Origin: Subtercola boreus
GTDB lineage: Bacteria > Actinomycetota > Actinomycetes > Actinomycetales > Microbacteriaceae
Reading direction: 5' to 3'
DNA length: 64,000 nucleotides
Assembly (NCBI RefSeq): GCF_003399625.1
Contig: NZ_NBXA01000018.1
Span: 1 to 64,000 of the forward strand
The translations under genes and the position numbers were made by a program. Positions 13,586 to 21,503 of the stretch are shown piece after piece; position 1 is the first letter of the stretch; every line of letters starts with the position of its first letter. The notes beneath the pieces were generated by a model. That model saw nothing but the letters and a program-made list of their open reading frames with translations, had not been told where the DNA came from and searched no databases.

Positions 13586-15175
13586 TCAGGATGCTCGTCG
13601 GTGCTCCCGGCCGCCCCGGGCATCCGCCTCGGGCTCTTCGTCGGAGAACAGGCTCCCGAGCTTGTCGACGTCGTCGATCTGCGGCGTCTCGTCGCGCACG
13701 ATCGTGTGCTCGATGACCGCCGTGTGACCGATGGCCGCATCGTGATGGGGGTGAGGCTCACGCGCGGCCTCGCGCTCGGCGACCTCCTCGAAGGGAACGT
13801 CGACCTCGTCGCGAAGTTCTGCCGCGAACTCGGCATCAGCCTCCTCGATTTCGGCGAGCTGGGCGCTATCGTCGTCCGGCGCGGCGTCATCGCCGACGCC
13901 GACCTCTGCGTCGTCCGTCCCGTAGAGCGAGTTCAGCACCAGTACGGCGGCATCGTTCGCGCCGATCGCGTAGTCACCCGTCTCGGACTCGTCGACCAGC
14001 TGCGCCGTCGCCACCTCCTCGATCTCGTCGAGCGTGGCCCGCGCCAGCTCGAGTTCGCTGGCGAGGGCCAGCTGCGACTCCGCGATGAAGTCCACGAGGC
14101 GGGCATCCGGAGCATTGTCGTTCGTCCACTCGCCCACGTCGAGCGTGGTGGCGAGGGCGGCAACGGTCTGCTGCAGGCGGTTGCGCCATTCGGATCCCTC
14201 GGCGATGGCCCGGTCGCGCTGGGCGGTGAGGCTGCCGGCCTCGAGCCGGGCATCCCTCAGCTGCTGCGTGGTCGCCTCGGCGGTCGCGACCGAGGCTGCG
14301 AGCTGGGCGTTCAGAGCGGTGAGGGCTGCCGCGTGGGCGGCCTCGAGTGCGGTGAGGGCGAGGTGGTGCTCTGCCCGAACCTCGTCGCCGGCCTGCATGC
14401 TGGCCGTTCCGAGCGCCTCGACCGACTGGCTGTGCTCGGCCCGGAGCGCCTCGATCTGCTGTTCGTGCTCGGCGCGCTGGGCGGCCGTGTCGCCGGCGAG
14501 CTGTGCTTCGAGACGGGCCACCTCGGTGTCGCGTTCCTGGGTCAGCGAAGCCACAGCCGCATCCCGGTCGGCGGAGAGTTCCGCGAGCGTGCGGTCGCGT
14601 TCCTCGGTGAGGGCGGCAATTCCCGCCTCGTGCCCGGCGAGTGCCCCGGCCAGCTCGGCGGCGTGGCTCGAGTGAAGACCGGAGACCTCCGCTTCGAGCT
14701 GTTCCCCGAGAGCGACGATCCGGGCATCCGCGGCCTCGAGCCTGCCGGTGGTCTCGGCGAGGTTCTGCTGCAGGTCGGCCGCGCGCTCGCGCAGTTCGGC
14801 GAGGTTCCTCTCGGATTCCTCGTAGTGCACCTGGAGCTCGACCCGAGCCTTGTCGCGCTCCTTGCGGTCGTCGATGACAGCGCCGAGGTGCGACCGGATG
14901 ATCTCCAGCGGATCGCTCGCCTCGTCGAGGTTCTGGATGCTCGCCAGCGCGGGCGGCACGAACGCCGGCTTCGCGGTGGGGTCGATGTAGACGTGGGTGA
15001 AGAGTTCGTCGGCGACGGGCCGGTAGCGTTCCTGGAACTCGGGAGTGCCGAGTCTCACGGCCCAGTCGATGAAGTGGATGGCTGTACGGTCACGGCGGGT
15101 GAGCACGTAACCCGTCTCAGCCGCGGGCACCCGGGCAGGGGCCTCGTCGGCGGTGTTCTGGGTCTCGTCAGTCAT
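13586..15175 (-). CDS. Long coiled-coil protein of unknown function
   Basis: A 529-residue acidic protein. The N terminus (about 20-100, RRDRTAIHFIDWAVRLGTPEFQERYRPVADELFTHVYIDP) looks globular; residues about 100-340 are an almost continuous heptad-rich coiled coil full of Ala, Glu, Gln, Leu and Arg; the C-terminal third is acidic and disordered, ending in a His-rich stretch (EPHPHHDAAIGH) and a basic tip. No membrane segment is present. Codon use and third-position GC match neighbouring genes, which supports it as the real gene over the long antisense frame. A cytoskeletal, scaffold or chromosome-associated role is possible but unproven. Confidence 0.75.
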   Translation of the reverse strand: MTDETQNTADEAPARVPAAETGYVLTRRDRTAIHFIDWAVRLGTPEFQERYRPVADELFTHVYIDPTAKPAFVPPALASIQNLDEASDPLEIIRSHLGAVIDDRKERDKARVELQVHYEESERNLAELRERAADLQQNLAETTGRLEAADARIVALGEQLEAEVSGLHSSHAAELAGALAGHEAGIAALTEERDRTLAELSADRDAAVASLTQERDTEVARLEAQLAGDTAAQRAEHEQQIEALRAEHSQSVEALGTASMQAGDEVRAEHHLALTALEAAHAAALTALNAQLAASVATAEATTQQLRDARLEAGSLTAQRDRAIAEGSEWRNRLQQTVAALATTLDVGEWTNDNAPDARLVDFIAESQLALASELELARATLDEIEEVATAQLVDESETGDYAIGANDAAVLVLNSLYGTDDAEVGVGDDAAPDDDSAQLAEIEEADAEFAAELRDEVDVPFEEVAEREAAREPHPHHDAAIGHTAVIEHTIVRDETPQIDDVDKLGSLFSDEEPEADARGGREHRRAS

Positions 15176-15209
15176 ACCTCCAGACTACAGAAAGCACCGG
15201 TCGAACACC

Positions 15210-15237
15210 CTCAGGATCTGGACAGTGAGTTCTCAGG
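15210..15237 (+). promoter_or_regulatory. Direct repeat CTCAGG x2 upstream of the HtrA protease gene
   Basis: CTCAGG occurs at 15210-15215 and 15232-15237, 22 bp apart (two helical turns). Two-component regulators of the MprA type bind direct repeats and control HtrA/PepD-family proteases in mycobacteria, so a similar control is suggested. The regulator gene is not in the window. Confidence 0.35.
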
Positions 15238-15319
15238 TTGTCCGGGAGCTGCGCATAGCTTCCTCATAGCCTCCGGGCGTTATCTGGATCTTGCCCACAA
15301 GGGGCACCGAGAGGACATC

Positions 15320-16693
15320 ATGGAAACGCCCGAGAGCCAGCCGCAGCCCGAGTTCCACGAGGCAGTACCTGCTGCCGCTGGAACGGCGACCCGTGAGAGG
15401 CGCATCTGGCGTCCCCGCAACTTCCTCATTCTCGGGGCGTCCGCCGCGGCCCTGGCGGTCGCCTGCACCAGTGTCGGTGTGACCCTCGGTGTGGGTGTTC
15501 CGCTCGCGCTGAACGCAGCGTCCGCCGCATCCGGAACCAGCTCATCGTCGAGCCTCCTCGACACCCGCGGATCGGGCTCAGCCACGTCTGGCAACGGGAC
15601 CGCCACCATTCCGTACGGGTACGGTTCGGGCAGCGGTTCGACCGGCAGCGGCAGCACCGGATCGGGCAGCACCGGGTCCGGTTCGGCCGGAAGCGGCACC
15701 GGCACGGCCACGCAGTCCGCCACCACCGCCACGGCAGACCAGGCGACCGGAGTCGTGCTCATCAACACCGTGCTGAAGTACGAGGGCGCAGAGGCAGCCG
15801 GCACCGGCATCATCCTCACCTCCGACGGGGAGATCCTCACCAACAACCACGTCGTGGAGGGCTCGACCAGCATCTCGGTCACCATCGCCTCCACCGGCAA
15901 GACCTACACGGCGAAGGTCGTCGGCACCGATGCCACCCACGATGTGGCCGTGCTGAAGCTCGAAGGGGCCTCGGGGCTCACGCCCGCCACCCTCGACACG
16001 TCCGAAGGCCTCGCGGTCGGTGACGCCATCACGGGTGTCGGCAATGCCGGCGGCACGGGAACGCTCTCGGCGGCGGCCGGAACCGTGACAGGCCTCGACC
16101 AGTCGGTCACCACGCAGGCGGAGGGATCCGCTGCGGGCGAGACGCTCGACGGCATGATCCAGGTCGAAGCGGACATCCAGTCGGGCGACTCGGGCGGCCC
16201 GCTCTACGACGCTGACGGCGAGGTCGTCGGCATCGACACCGCTGCCTCGAGCGGGAGCAGCACCGTCACCGGGTTCGCGATCCCCATCACGGATGCGATC
16301 TCGATCGCCAAGCAGATCGACTCCGGTGTCGCCACGTCGACGATCACCATCGGCCTGCCCGCCTTCCTCGGCATCGAGGTCGCCAGCAGCGGCACCTCCG
16401 GCACGTACCCCGGATCGGGTACCTCGGGCGGAACCGGCTCAGGCACGGGCGCCGGCACGGTTGCGGGCGCCACGGTGGCCGGCGTCATCGACGGCACCCC
16501 GGCGGCAACTGCCGGTCTCGCCGCGGGCGACGTCATCACCGCGGTCGACGGCACGAGCGTGGCCAGCGGAAGCGCGCTCACCAGCACGCTGAAGTCCTAC
16601 AAGGTGGGCGACACCGTCACCCTCACCTACACGGATGCCGCGGGCGCGAGCCAGACCGCGACCGCGACCCTCATCGCGGGGCCTGCGGCCTGA
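15320..16693 (+). CDS. HtrA/DegP-type membrane serine protease with PDZ domain
   Basis: A 457-residue type II membrane protease. A cytoplasmic N terminus (about 1-30) precedes a membrane helix (about 31-55), a Gly/Ser/Thr linker (about 70-135), a trypsin-like domain with H177 (TNNHVVEG), D208 (HDVAVLKL) and S291 (SGDSGGPL), and a C-terminal PDZ domain (about 350-455) in which a Gly/Ser/Thr stretch is inserted before the GVIDGTPAATAGLAAGD core. It degrades or senses misfolded proteins outside the membrane. The ATG at 15320 has GAGAGGA upstream; the much longer open frame upstream is antisense to the coiled-coil gene and is not used. Confidence 0.9.
   Translation: METPESQPQPEFHEAVPAAAGTATRERRIWRPRNFLILGASAAALAVACTSVGVTLGVGVPLALNAASAASGTSSSSSLLDTRGSGSATSGNGTATIPYGYGSGSGSTGSGSTGSGSTGSGSAGSGTGTATQSATTATADQATGVVLINTVLKYEGAEAAGTGIILTSDGEILTNNHVVEGSTSISVTIASTGKTYTAKVVGTDATHDVAVLKLEGASGLTPATLDTSEGLAVGDAITGVGNAGGTGTLSAAAGTVTGLDQSVTTQAEGSAAGETLDGMIQVEADIQSGDSGGPLYDADGEVVGIDTAASSGSSTVTGFAIPITDAISIAKQIDSGVATSTITIGLPAFLGIEVASSGTSGTYPGSGTSGGTGSGTGAGTVAGATVAGVIDGTPAATAGLAAGDVITAVDGTSVASGSALTSTLKSYKVGDTVTLTYTDAAGASQTATATLIAGPAA
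15623..15706 (+). repeat. Degenerate Gly-Ser-Thr tandem repeat inside the HtrA gene
   Basis: A run of short imperfect repeats encodes GSGSTGSGSTGSGSTGSG-type sequence between the membrane helix and the protease domain. The unit is about 15 bases with varied codons, so it is a flexible protein linker that could still change length by slippage or recombination. Confidence 0.6.
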
Positions 16694-16738
16694 CCCCCGC
16701 CCCGCCCCGCCCCGACCCGCGCCCACGGGCCTCGACCG

Positions 16739-16790
16739 AAGGGACCCGGATCGCGCCACGCGCTCAGCGTCGGCGCGATCCGGGTCCCTT
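16739..16790. terminator. Long palindromic bidirectional terminator
   Basis: Perfect 19-bp arms (16739-16757 and 16772-16790) with core GGGACCCGGATCGCGCC surround a 14-base loop. It lies between the convergent ends of the HtrA gene and the TRIC-like channel gene. Confidence 0.75.
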
Positions 16791-16806
16791 CTGCGTGAAG
16801 CGTGGG

Positions 16807-17427
16807 TCAGGCCACGTGCGGCAGCTGCCAGCCGAGCGTCACCGCGATCATCCGAAGCCCGAAGCAGAGCACGAAACCGATCCCCAGCGCGACCACGCCA
16901 GGCATGCGGAGGCGCGTCGCGACGAGCACGCCGAGAGCGCCGAGGGCTGCAGCTGTGGCATAGATGTCCCCGGCGAGCACCGCGGGCACGCGGTTCAGCA
17001 GCACGTCACGCACCACCCCGCCGCCCACGCCGGTGAGGGTGCCGAGGATGACCACCACCACGCCATTCGATCTGTGCTCGATCGCCTTCTGGGCTCCGGT
17101 CACCGCGAACAGGGCGAGCCCCGCCGCGTCGAACAGCACGAAGGCCTCCGCCGGAAACGTGTCGAACACCCGGGAGCCCACGAACACCAGGGCTCCGCCG
17201 GCCAGCGCCACGACGATGCGCGAGGGGGAGCGGAACGCCGCAGGTGGCACATCCCCGATCAGCAGGTCGCGGAGAATGCCGCCCACCAGCGCGGTGCAGA
17301 ACCCCACGACGAGGATGCCCAGCAGGTCGAGTCCGGCCGCCACACCTGCCCGTGCCCCCTCGATGGCGAACAGCGCCGTGGCGGCGTGGTCGGCGATCGA
17401 GTACAGCCGGGCGACCGTTCGCTTCAC
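16807..17427 (-). CDS. TRIC-like cation channel family protein (UPF0126)
   Basis: A 206-residue membrane protein with about seven hydrophobic helices and the duplicated UPF0126 glycine-rich motif: GGILRDLLIGDVP in the first half and GGGVVRDVLLNRVP in the second. Bacterial members form trimeric cation (K+) channels related to eukaryotic TRIC. The GTG at 17427 is preferred because it gives the normal family length; an upstream extension of 33 residues lacks membrane or family character. It sits 46 bases downstream of the aminodeoxychorismate lyase-like gene on the same strand. Confidence 0.8.
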   Translation of the reverse strand: MKRTVARLYSIADHAATALFAIEGARAGVAAGLDLLGILVVGFCTALVGGILRDLLIGDVPPAAFRSPSRIVVALAGGALVFVGSRVFDTFPAEAFVLFDAAGLALFAVTGAQKAIEHRSNGVVVVILGTLTGVGGGVVRDVLLNRVPAVLAGDIYATAAALGALGVLVATRLRMPGVVALGIGFVLCFGLRMIAVTLGWQLPHVA

Positions 17428-17473
17428 GGCGCTGTTCCCGGTCTGACAGATCCGCTCACCCTGGCCCGCGTCC

Positions 17474-18370
17474 TCAGGTCGTCCGCGAGGCGAGGCCGGT
17501 GTTGAGCGACTCGGTGAGGTGCGCATCCACCGTCTGCGGCGCTCCGTCGACCGACCGGATCGGCGCCGCGTTCCGCACGCTCGATACCAGCCAGGCGGCG
17601 TCGGCCCGGCGGAGGTCTGCGGGCGTCAGCGCCTCGTACCCCGTGCTGTAGCCGTTGTGGGCGGCGATCTCGAAGACGCTCTCCTGCGTCGTCCCGGGCA
17701 GCAGGCCGAAGTCGGGCCGGGGGGTCACCAGCCGGCCGTCGAGCTTCAGGATGACTGTTGACGTCGGGCCCTCGAGCAGCAGTCCGTCGCTCGAGACGAA
17801 GAGCACATCGTCTGCGCCCCGGCGATGGGCCTCACGGAGGGCCGCCCTGTTGACGGCGTACGACAGGGTCTTCGCGCCCTGCAGCAGCCACGGCGATGTC
17901 TGGGCGACGGTGCTGGGGTACCCACGGTCGAGCAGCACCACGTCGATCCCGTCGGTGCGCTCCCGGCTGAAGTCGCCGCTCGGCTGCATCCAGACCCAGC
18001 CGGTCGGAAGGCCCGAACCCTCGACACCACGTGTGTAGAGCAGCTTCACAAATGCCTCGGGCACCTCGGTGTGCTGGTCGATAGCTGCGAAGACACCCGC
18101 TCGCCAGGCCGCAAGGTGGGGAGCCGGGAGGTCGAGCATCGAGGCGGAGCGTTCGAGGCGGGCGAGGTGGGCATCCAGAGCCTGCGGGATTCCGCCCACG
18201 ACCGTGATGGTCTCGAAGATGCCGTCGCCCCGGGTGATGCCGAGATCGAGTGCGTTCGCGACCGGCGACAGCGGATCGGCGAAACGGTCGGCCGGCCCTC
18301 TGTGCCGTTCGGTCTCCGCCTGGCTGGGCGAGCCGAGCACCAGCAGAACAGGACTCGTCCTGGTGGTCAT
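17474..18370 (-). CDS. Class IV aminotransferase, 4-amino-4-deoxychorismate lyase-like
   Basis: A 298-residue fold-type IV PLP enzyme: LDLGITRGDGIFETITV near the start, the PLP Lys in GAKTLSYAVN, and the C-terminal block DDVLFVSSDGLLLEGPTSTVILK and GLLPGTTQESVFEIA. This pattern fits PabC, which makes p-aminobenzoate for folate, though D-amino-acid and branched-chain aminotransferases are related. The ATG at 18370 overlaps the stop of the DUF3097 gene by one base, so the two are translationally coupled. No pabA/pabB partner is visible here. Confidence 0.75.
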   Translation of the reverse strand: MTTRTSPVLLVLGSPSQAETERHRGPADRFADPLSPVANALDLGITRGDGIFETITVVGGIPQALDAHLARLERSASMLDLPAPHLAAWRAGVFAAIDQHTEVPEAFVKLLYTRGVEGSGLPTGWVWMQPSGDFSRERTDGIDVVLLDRGYPSTVAQTSPWLLQGAKTLSYAVNRAALREAHRRGADDVLFVSSDGLLLEGPTSTVILKLDGRLVTPRPDFGLLPGTTQESVFEIAAHNGYSTGYEALTPADLRRADAAWLVSSVRNAAPIRSVDGAPQTVDAHLTESLNTGLASRTT

Positions 18371-19221
18371 CAGCGGGCCCCCTCGCCGCTCGTCACGAAG
18401 TCGATCAGCTGTTCCACCCGGCCGAGCAGCTCGGGTTCGAGGTCGGTGTAGCTCCGCACCCGCCCGAGGATCCGCTGCCAGGCCGCGGCGATGTCGGCCT
18501 GGTCGTCGTGCGGCCAGCCGAGCGAGGCGCAGATGCCGTGCTTCCACTCGATGTTCCGCGGGATGTTCGGCCAGGCCTCGATGCCGAGGCGCCCCGGTTT
18601 CACGGCCTGCCAGATGTCGATGTAGGGATGCCCGACGATGAGAACGGCGTTCTCGCCCTGTGCACGCATCACGGCATCGGCGATCCGGGTCTCCTTCGAC
18701 CCGCTGACGAGGTGGTCGACGAGCACACCCACGCGGCGGGCCGGGGTCGGCTTGAACTCCTTCAGAACGGCGTCGAGGTGATCGACGCCCTCGAGGTATT
18801 CGACGACGACGCCCTCGCCTCTGAGGTCGTCGCCCCAGACCTTCTCGACGAGTTCGGCATCGTGCCGGCCCTCGACGAAGATGCGGCTGGCACGGGCCAC
18901 CCGGGCGCGGGCATCCGGAGCCTTCACCGAACCCGACGCCGTGCGGAGGGCCCCGGCCGGCCGGGCCGCAGACGCAGCGACGAGGATGACCGGGGTGCCC
19001 TCGAACAGGAAGCCGCCGCCGAGCGGGAACATGCGGCGCCGGCCCCGGCGGTCTTCGAGTTCGACCATCTTGCCCTCTGTCCTCACGACGGAGCCGCAGA
19101 AGTCACTGGCCACATCCTCGACGACGAGGTCGAAGGTGGCCTCCCTCGTGGGCGGCTTCTCGCGCACGGGCCGGCGCGAGAAATCTGCGAGAACGTCTGA
19201 GCTGTAGCGGTCGAAGGTCAC
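18370..19221 (-). CDS. DUF3097 family protein
   Basis: A 283-residue actinobacterial protein matching DUF3097: it opens DRYSSDVLADFSRRPVREKP, then a small beta-rich domain (residues about 20-75), and a TOPRIM-like C-terminal region with RIFVEGRHDAELVEKVWGDDLR, VGVLVDHLVSGSKET and VGHPYIDIWQAVKP, which resembles the acidic metal-binding layout of TOPRIM domains. A nucleic-acid-related role is therefore plausible but unproven. The GTG at 19221 is chosen because TAACGT lies 7 bases upstream, suggesting a leaderless mRNA, and because the family starts there. Confidence 0.75.
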   Translation of the reverse strand: MTFDRYSSDVLADFSRRPVREKPPTREATFDLVVEDVASDFCGSVVRTEGKMVELEDRRGRRRMFPLGGGFLFEGTPVILVAASAARPAGALRTASGSVKAPDARARVARASRIFVEGRHDAELVEKVWGDDLRGEGVVVEYLEGVDHLDAVLKEFKPTPARRVGVLVDHLVSGSKETRIADAVMRAQGENAVLIVGHPYIDIWQAVKPGRLGIEAWPNIPRNIEWKHGICASLGWPHDDQADIAAAWQRILGRVRSYTDLEPELLGRVEQLIDFVTSGEGAR

Positions 19222-19228
19222 CCGGACG

Positions 19229-19234
19229 ACGTTA
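19229..19234 (-). promoter_or_regulatory. -10 box of leaderless DUF3097 gene
   Basis: TAACGT on the minus strand lies 7 bases before the GTG at 19221, with no ribosome site between them. Confidence 0.4.
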
Positions 19235-19395
19235 GCCGACCAGCGGACGAGCGGCCGGGAGCGGCACGCCTGGTCGCCGTGGGCTCGCCGCGACACGCGG
19301 AACGGCGTTCAGATTGGCTCCACGAGTTGTGAACACCCAGCATTCTCACGAGAGGCTATCGGCTACGCTGGACACCGAGTAAGGAGGCCATCACC

Positions 19396-19953
19396 ATGCC
19401 AGACGACAGCGAATCAGAGTTCACTCGATCGCACAGCATTGTGCGCACCCCCGGCACGGGCGACGCGGCTTCCGCAACACCGGGAACGGCGGCAGACCCG
19501 GGCACCAGCGCCATCGGCACGGCGGGCACCGACAGCACGATGAACCTCACCGGGGAGTTCGCGGCGCAGATGGCTGCGCTCGAAGGCGGAGTCACGCCCG
19601 AGGAGCTCGACGCCATCGCTGCTCTGCCCTCCGGATCGGCCCTGCTGATCGTTCGCCGGGGCCCGAGCGCGGGCGCACGGTTCCTGCTCGACAAGCTCTC
19701 CTCGATCGCCGGCCGCCACCCCGATGCCGACGTCTTCCTCGACGACGTGACGGTCTCGCGCCGCCACGCGGAGTTCACCCGCTCCGGAACAACTTTCGCC
19801 GTGCGCGACCTGCACTCCCTCAACGGCACCTACTTCGACGGGGTGAGGGTCGACGACGCCCTCCTCGCCGACGGCTCCGAGATCCAGGTCGGCAAGTTCA
19901 GGCTCACCTTCTATCCCTCACGTCGTGACGTGGCGGCGAACGCAGAAGCCTAG
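19396..19953 (+). CDS. garA: FHA-domain regulator GarA/OdhI
   Basis: A 185-residue protein whose C-terminal half (about 80-178) is an FHA phosphopeptide-binding domain almost diagnostic of GarA/OdhI: SALLIVRRGPSAGARFLLD, AGRHPDADVFLDDVTVSRRH, SLNGTYFDGVRVDD, VGKFRLTFY. In relatives it inhibits 2-oxoglutarate dehydrogenase and activates glutamate dehydrogenase, switched by phosphorylation of an N-terminal threonine motif. Here the usual ETTSVFR motif is absent; the N terminus is a Thr/Ser/Gly-rich stretch with STMNLTGEF at 47-55. AAGGAGG precedes the ATG. It overlaps the ftsR gene by one base, an order also seen in Corynebacterium and Mycobacterium. Confidence 0.88.
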   Translation: MPDDSESEFTRSHSIVRTPGTGDAASATPGTAADPGTSAIGTAGTDSTMNLTGEFAAQMAALEGGVTPEELDAIAALPSGSALLIVRRGPSAGARFLLDKLSSIAGRHPDADVFLDDVTVSRRHAEFTRSGTTFAVRDLHSLNGTYFDGVRVDDALLADGSEIQVGKFRLTFYPSRRDVAANAEA

Positions 19954-20678
19954 TGGGCGCCTCGCCTGCTCGTTCCCTCTCGGATGGCGCCAACTCTCTA
20001 TCCGGTGGTTCGGCCGCCCGGCTCCTCAGCATCGGGCAGGTGCTCTCGCAGCTCAGCCCCGAATTCTCCGACATCAGCCCGTCGAAGCTCCGGTTCCTCG
20101 AGGAGCGGGGGCTGGTCTCACCGGCGCGCACCCAGTCGGGGTACCGCAAGTTCTCGAACGCCGACGTCGAGCGCCTGCGCCTCGTGCTGGCGATGCAGCG
20201 CGACTGCTACCTGCCGCTGAACGTCATCAAGCAGTACCTGCACGACGTCGACGCCGGGCTCAACCCGCCGATGCCGGGCGGCACCACGGCCACCGTTCCC
20301 TCGATGCTGGGCGGTGCGCGGCGTTTCTCCCGGGACGACCTGCTGCGGGAGGCCGGGGCCACGGCGCCGTTGCTGAACGATGCCATCAGTGCCTCGCTGG
20401 TGACGGCGACGGAGACCTACGGTGATGCGGCGGTCGGCGTGCTGAAGGCGCTGGTCGAGCTGCAGAAGGTCGGTATCGAGCCGCGCCATCTTCGGGGTTT
20501 CCGCGCGGCGGCCGACCGGGAGGTCGGGCTGATCGAGAGCGCCCTGCTGCCCATTGCCCGGCGCAACACCGTCTCCAGCCGCGCCCAGATCGCCGAACGG
20601 GCAGCCGAGATCTCCGCCCAGCTCGAGATCGTGCGTGGAAGCCTGATCCGGGCGGCTCTCGGCACGCTCGCCCCGTAG
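19953..20678 (+). CDS. ftsR: MerR-family regulator FtsR
   Basis: A 241-residue MerR-type protein with an N-terminal winged helix (about 22-95: LLSIGQVLSQLSPEFSDISPSKLRFLEERGLV, then GYRKFSNADVERLRLVL). Residues beyond 100 form a helical effector/dimer region. The gene directly follows garA (GTG overlapping its TAG), matching odhI-ftsR of Corynebacterium glutamicum and Rv1827-Rv1828 of Mycobacterium tuberculosis. FtsR activates ftsZ in Corynebacterium, and ftsZ lies 31 kb downstream in this window. Assignment rests on synteny plus domain similarity. Confidence 0.8.
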   Translation: MGASPARSLSDGANSLSGGSAARLLSIGQVLSQLSPEFSDISPSKLRFLEERGLVSPARTQSGYRKFSNADVERLRLVLAMQRDCYLPLNVIKQYLHDVDAGLNPPMPGGTTATVPSMLGGARRFSRDDLLREAGATAPLLNDAISASLVTATETYGDAAVGVLKALVELQKVGIEPRHLRGFRAAADREVGLIESALLPIARRNTVSSRAQIAERAAEISAQLEIVRGSLIRAALGTLAP

Positions 20679-20725
20679 AACGGATCGGGTTCAGACGACA
20701 CGCCGGGGCGATTGGGCCGATGTCG

Positions 20726-20754
20726 TTGCCCGCATCACCCCACGTCGATAGCGT
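20726..20754 (+). promoter_or_regulatory. Promoter of the second MerR gene
   Basis: TTGCCC (20726-20731) and TAGCGT (20749-20754) are spaced by 17 bp. Predicted transcription begins about 25 bases before the ATG at 20785, leaving room for the GAAAGG ribosome site. Confidence 0.45.
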
Positions 20755-20784
20755 GGACTTCGAGAAGTACGAGAAAGGCAGACG

Positions 20785-21330
20785 ATGAGTGAGCATGTCC
20801 ACGGCGAGGAAGCTCGTTACGACCAGGGCTTGCTCTTCACCGACGGTCTGCCCGAGCTCGACGATGCAGCGGGCTACCGCGGCGCTGTCGCCGCTCGCGC
20901 TGCGGGTATCACCTACCGCCAGCTCGACTATTGGGCTCGCACATCCCTCGTCGAGCCCACCGTTCGAGGGGCCGCCGGATCGGGTTCGCAGCGCCTCTAC
21001 GGATTCCGCGACATCCTGGTGCTGAAGCTCGTCAAACGCCTGCTCGACACCGGCATCTCGCTGCAGCAGATCCGCACGGCGATCGAACAGTTGCGGGAGT
21101 CGGGCGTCACCGACCTCGCCCAGACCACGCTCATGAGCGATGGCGCGAGTGTCTACCTCTGCACGTCGAACGACGAGGTCATCGACCTGGTCAGCCGCGG
21201 CCAGGGTGTGTTCGGCATCGCCGTCGGCAAGGTGCTCCGCGAGGTCGAATCGTCGCTCGTCGAGCTCGGCACCGATGTGGCCGACCCGATGGACGAACTG
21301 GCGGCCCGTCGCGCCGCCCGCTCGGCGTAG
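20785..21330 (+). CDS. MerR-family regulator (Rv1830-like)
   Basis: A 181-residue MerR protein: winged helix at about 32-105 (AAGITYRQLDYWARTSLVEP, LYGFRDILVLKLVKRLLDTGISLQQIRTAIEQL), followed by an all-helical C-terminal part. It corresponds by position and sequence style to the second MerR gene of the garA region (Rv1830 in mycobacteria). In many actinobacteria a bifunctional nuclease gene separates the two MerR genes; here they are adjacent, 106 bases apart, with a separate promoter. Targets are not known. Confidence 0.8.
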   Translation: MSEHVHGEEARYDQGLLFTDGLPELDDAAGYRGAVAARAAGITYRQLDYWARTSLVEPTVRGAAGSGSQRLYGFRDILVLKLVKRLLDTGISLQQIRTAIEQLRESGVTDLAQTTLMSDGASVYLCTSNDEVIDLVSRGQGVFGIAVGKVLREVESSLVELGTDVADPMDELAARRAARSA

Positions 21331-21426
21331 TTCCCCCGCCCGAGCTCCCCTTCGCCTGAGCCCTCCTTCGCCCGGGCCGCCCGGCCGGCGTAACGATTTC
21401 CAGACCGGCCGCGGTCAAGCAGCGTT

Positions 21427-21483
21427 CGATCCACTGTTCTCTGTCGGTATCTACCGCTCAAAGCGACAGAAAACGGTGGATCG
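21427..21483. terminator. Imperfect 20-bp palindrome between convergent genes
   Basis: Arms at 21427-21446 and 21464-21483 (CGATCCAC...CTGTCG against CGACAG...GTGGATCG) match at 18 of 20 positions around a 17-base loop. The site separates the MerR gene from the convergent parA and probably ends both transcripts. Confidence 0.65.
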
Positions 21484-21503
21484 ACGAAGCCGAGCGGAAG
21501 ACC

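Noticed and set aside
12842-15319. Long plus-strand open frame continuous with the HtrA gene
   Set aside because: It is antisense to the coiled-coil gene and the S4 gene, has no sensible protein character, and the HtrA ribosome site and membrane helix start at 15320.
15623-15706. CRISPR-like or satellite repeat
   Set aside because: The repeats are imperfect, in frame and encode a Gly/Ser/Thr linker within the HtrA protease.
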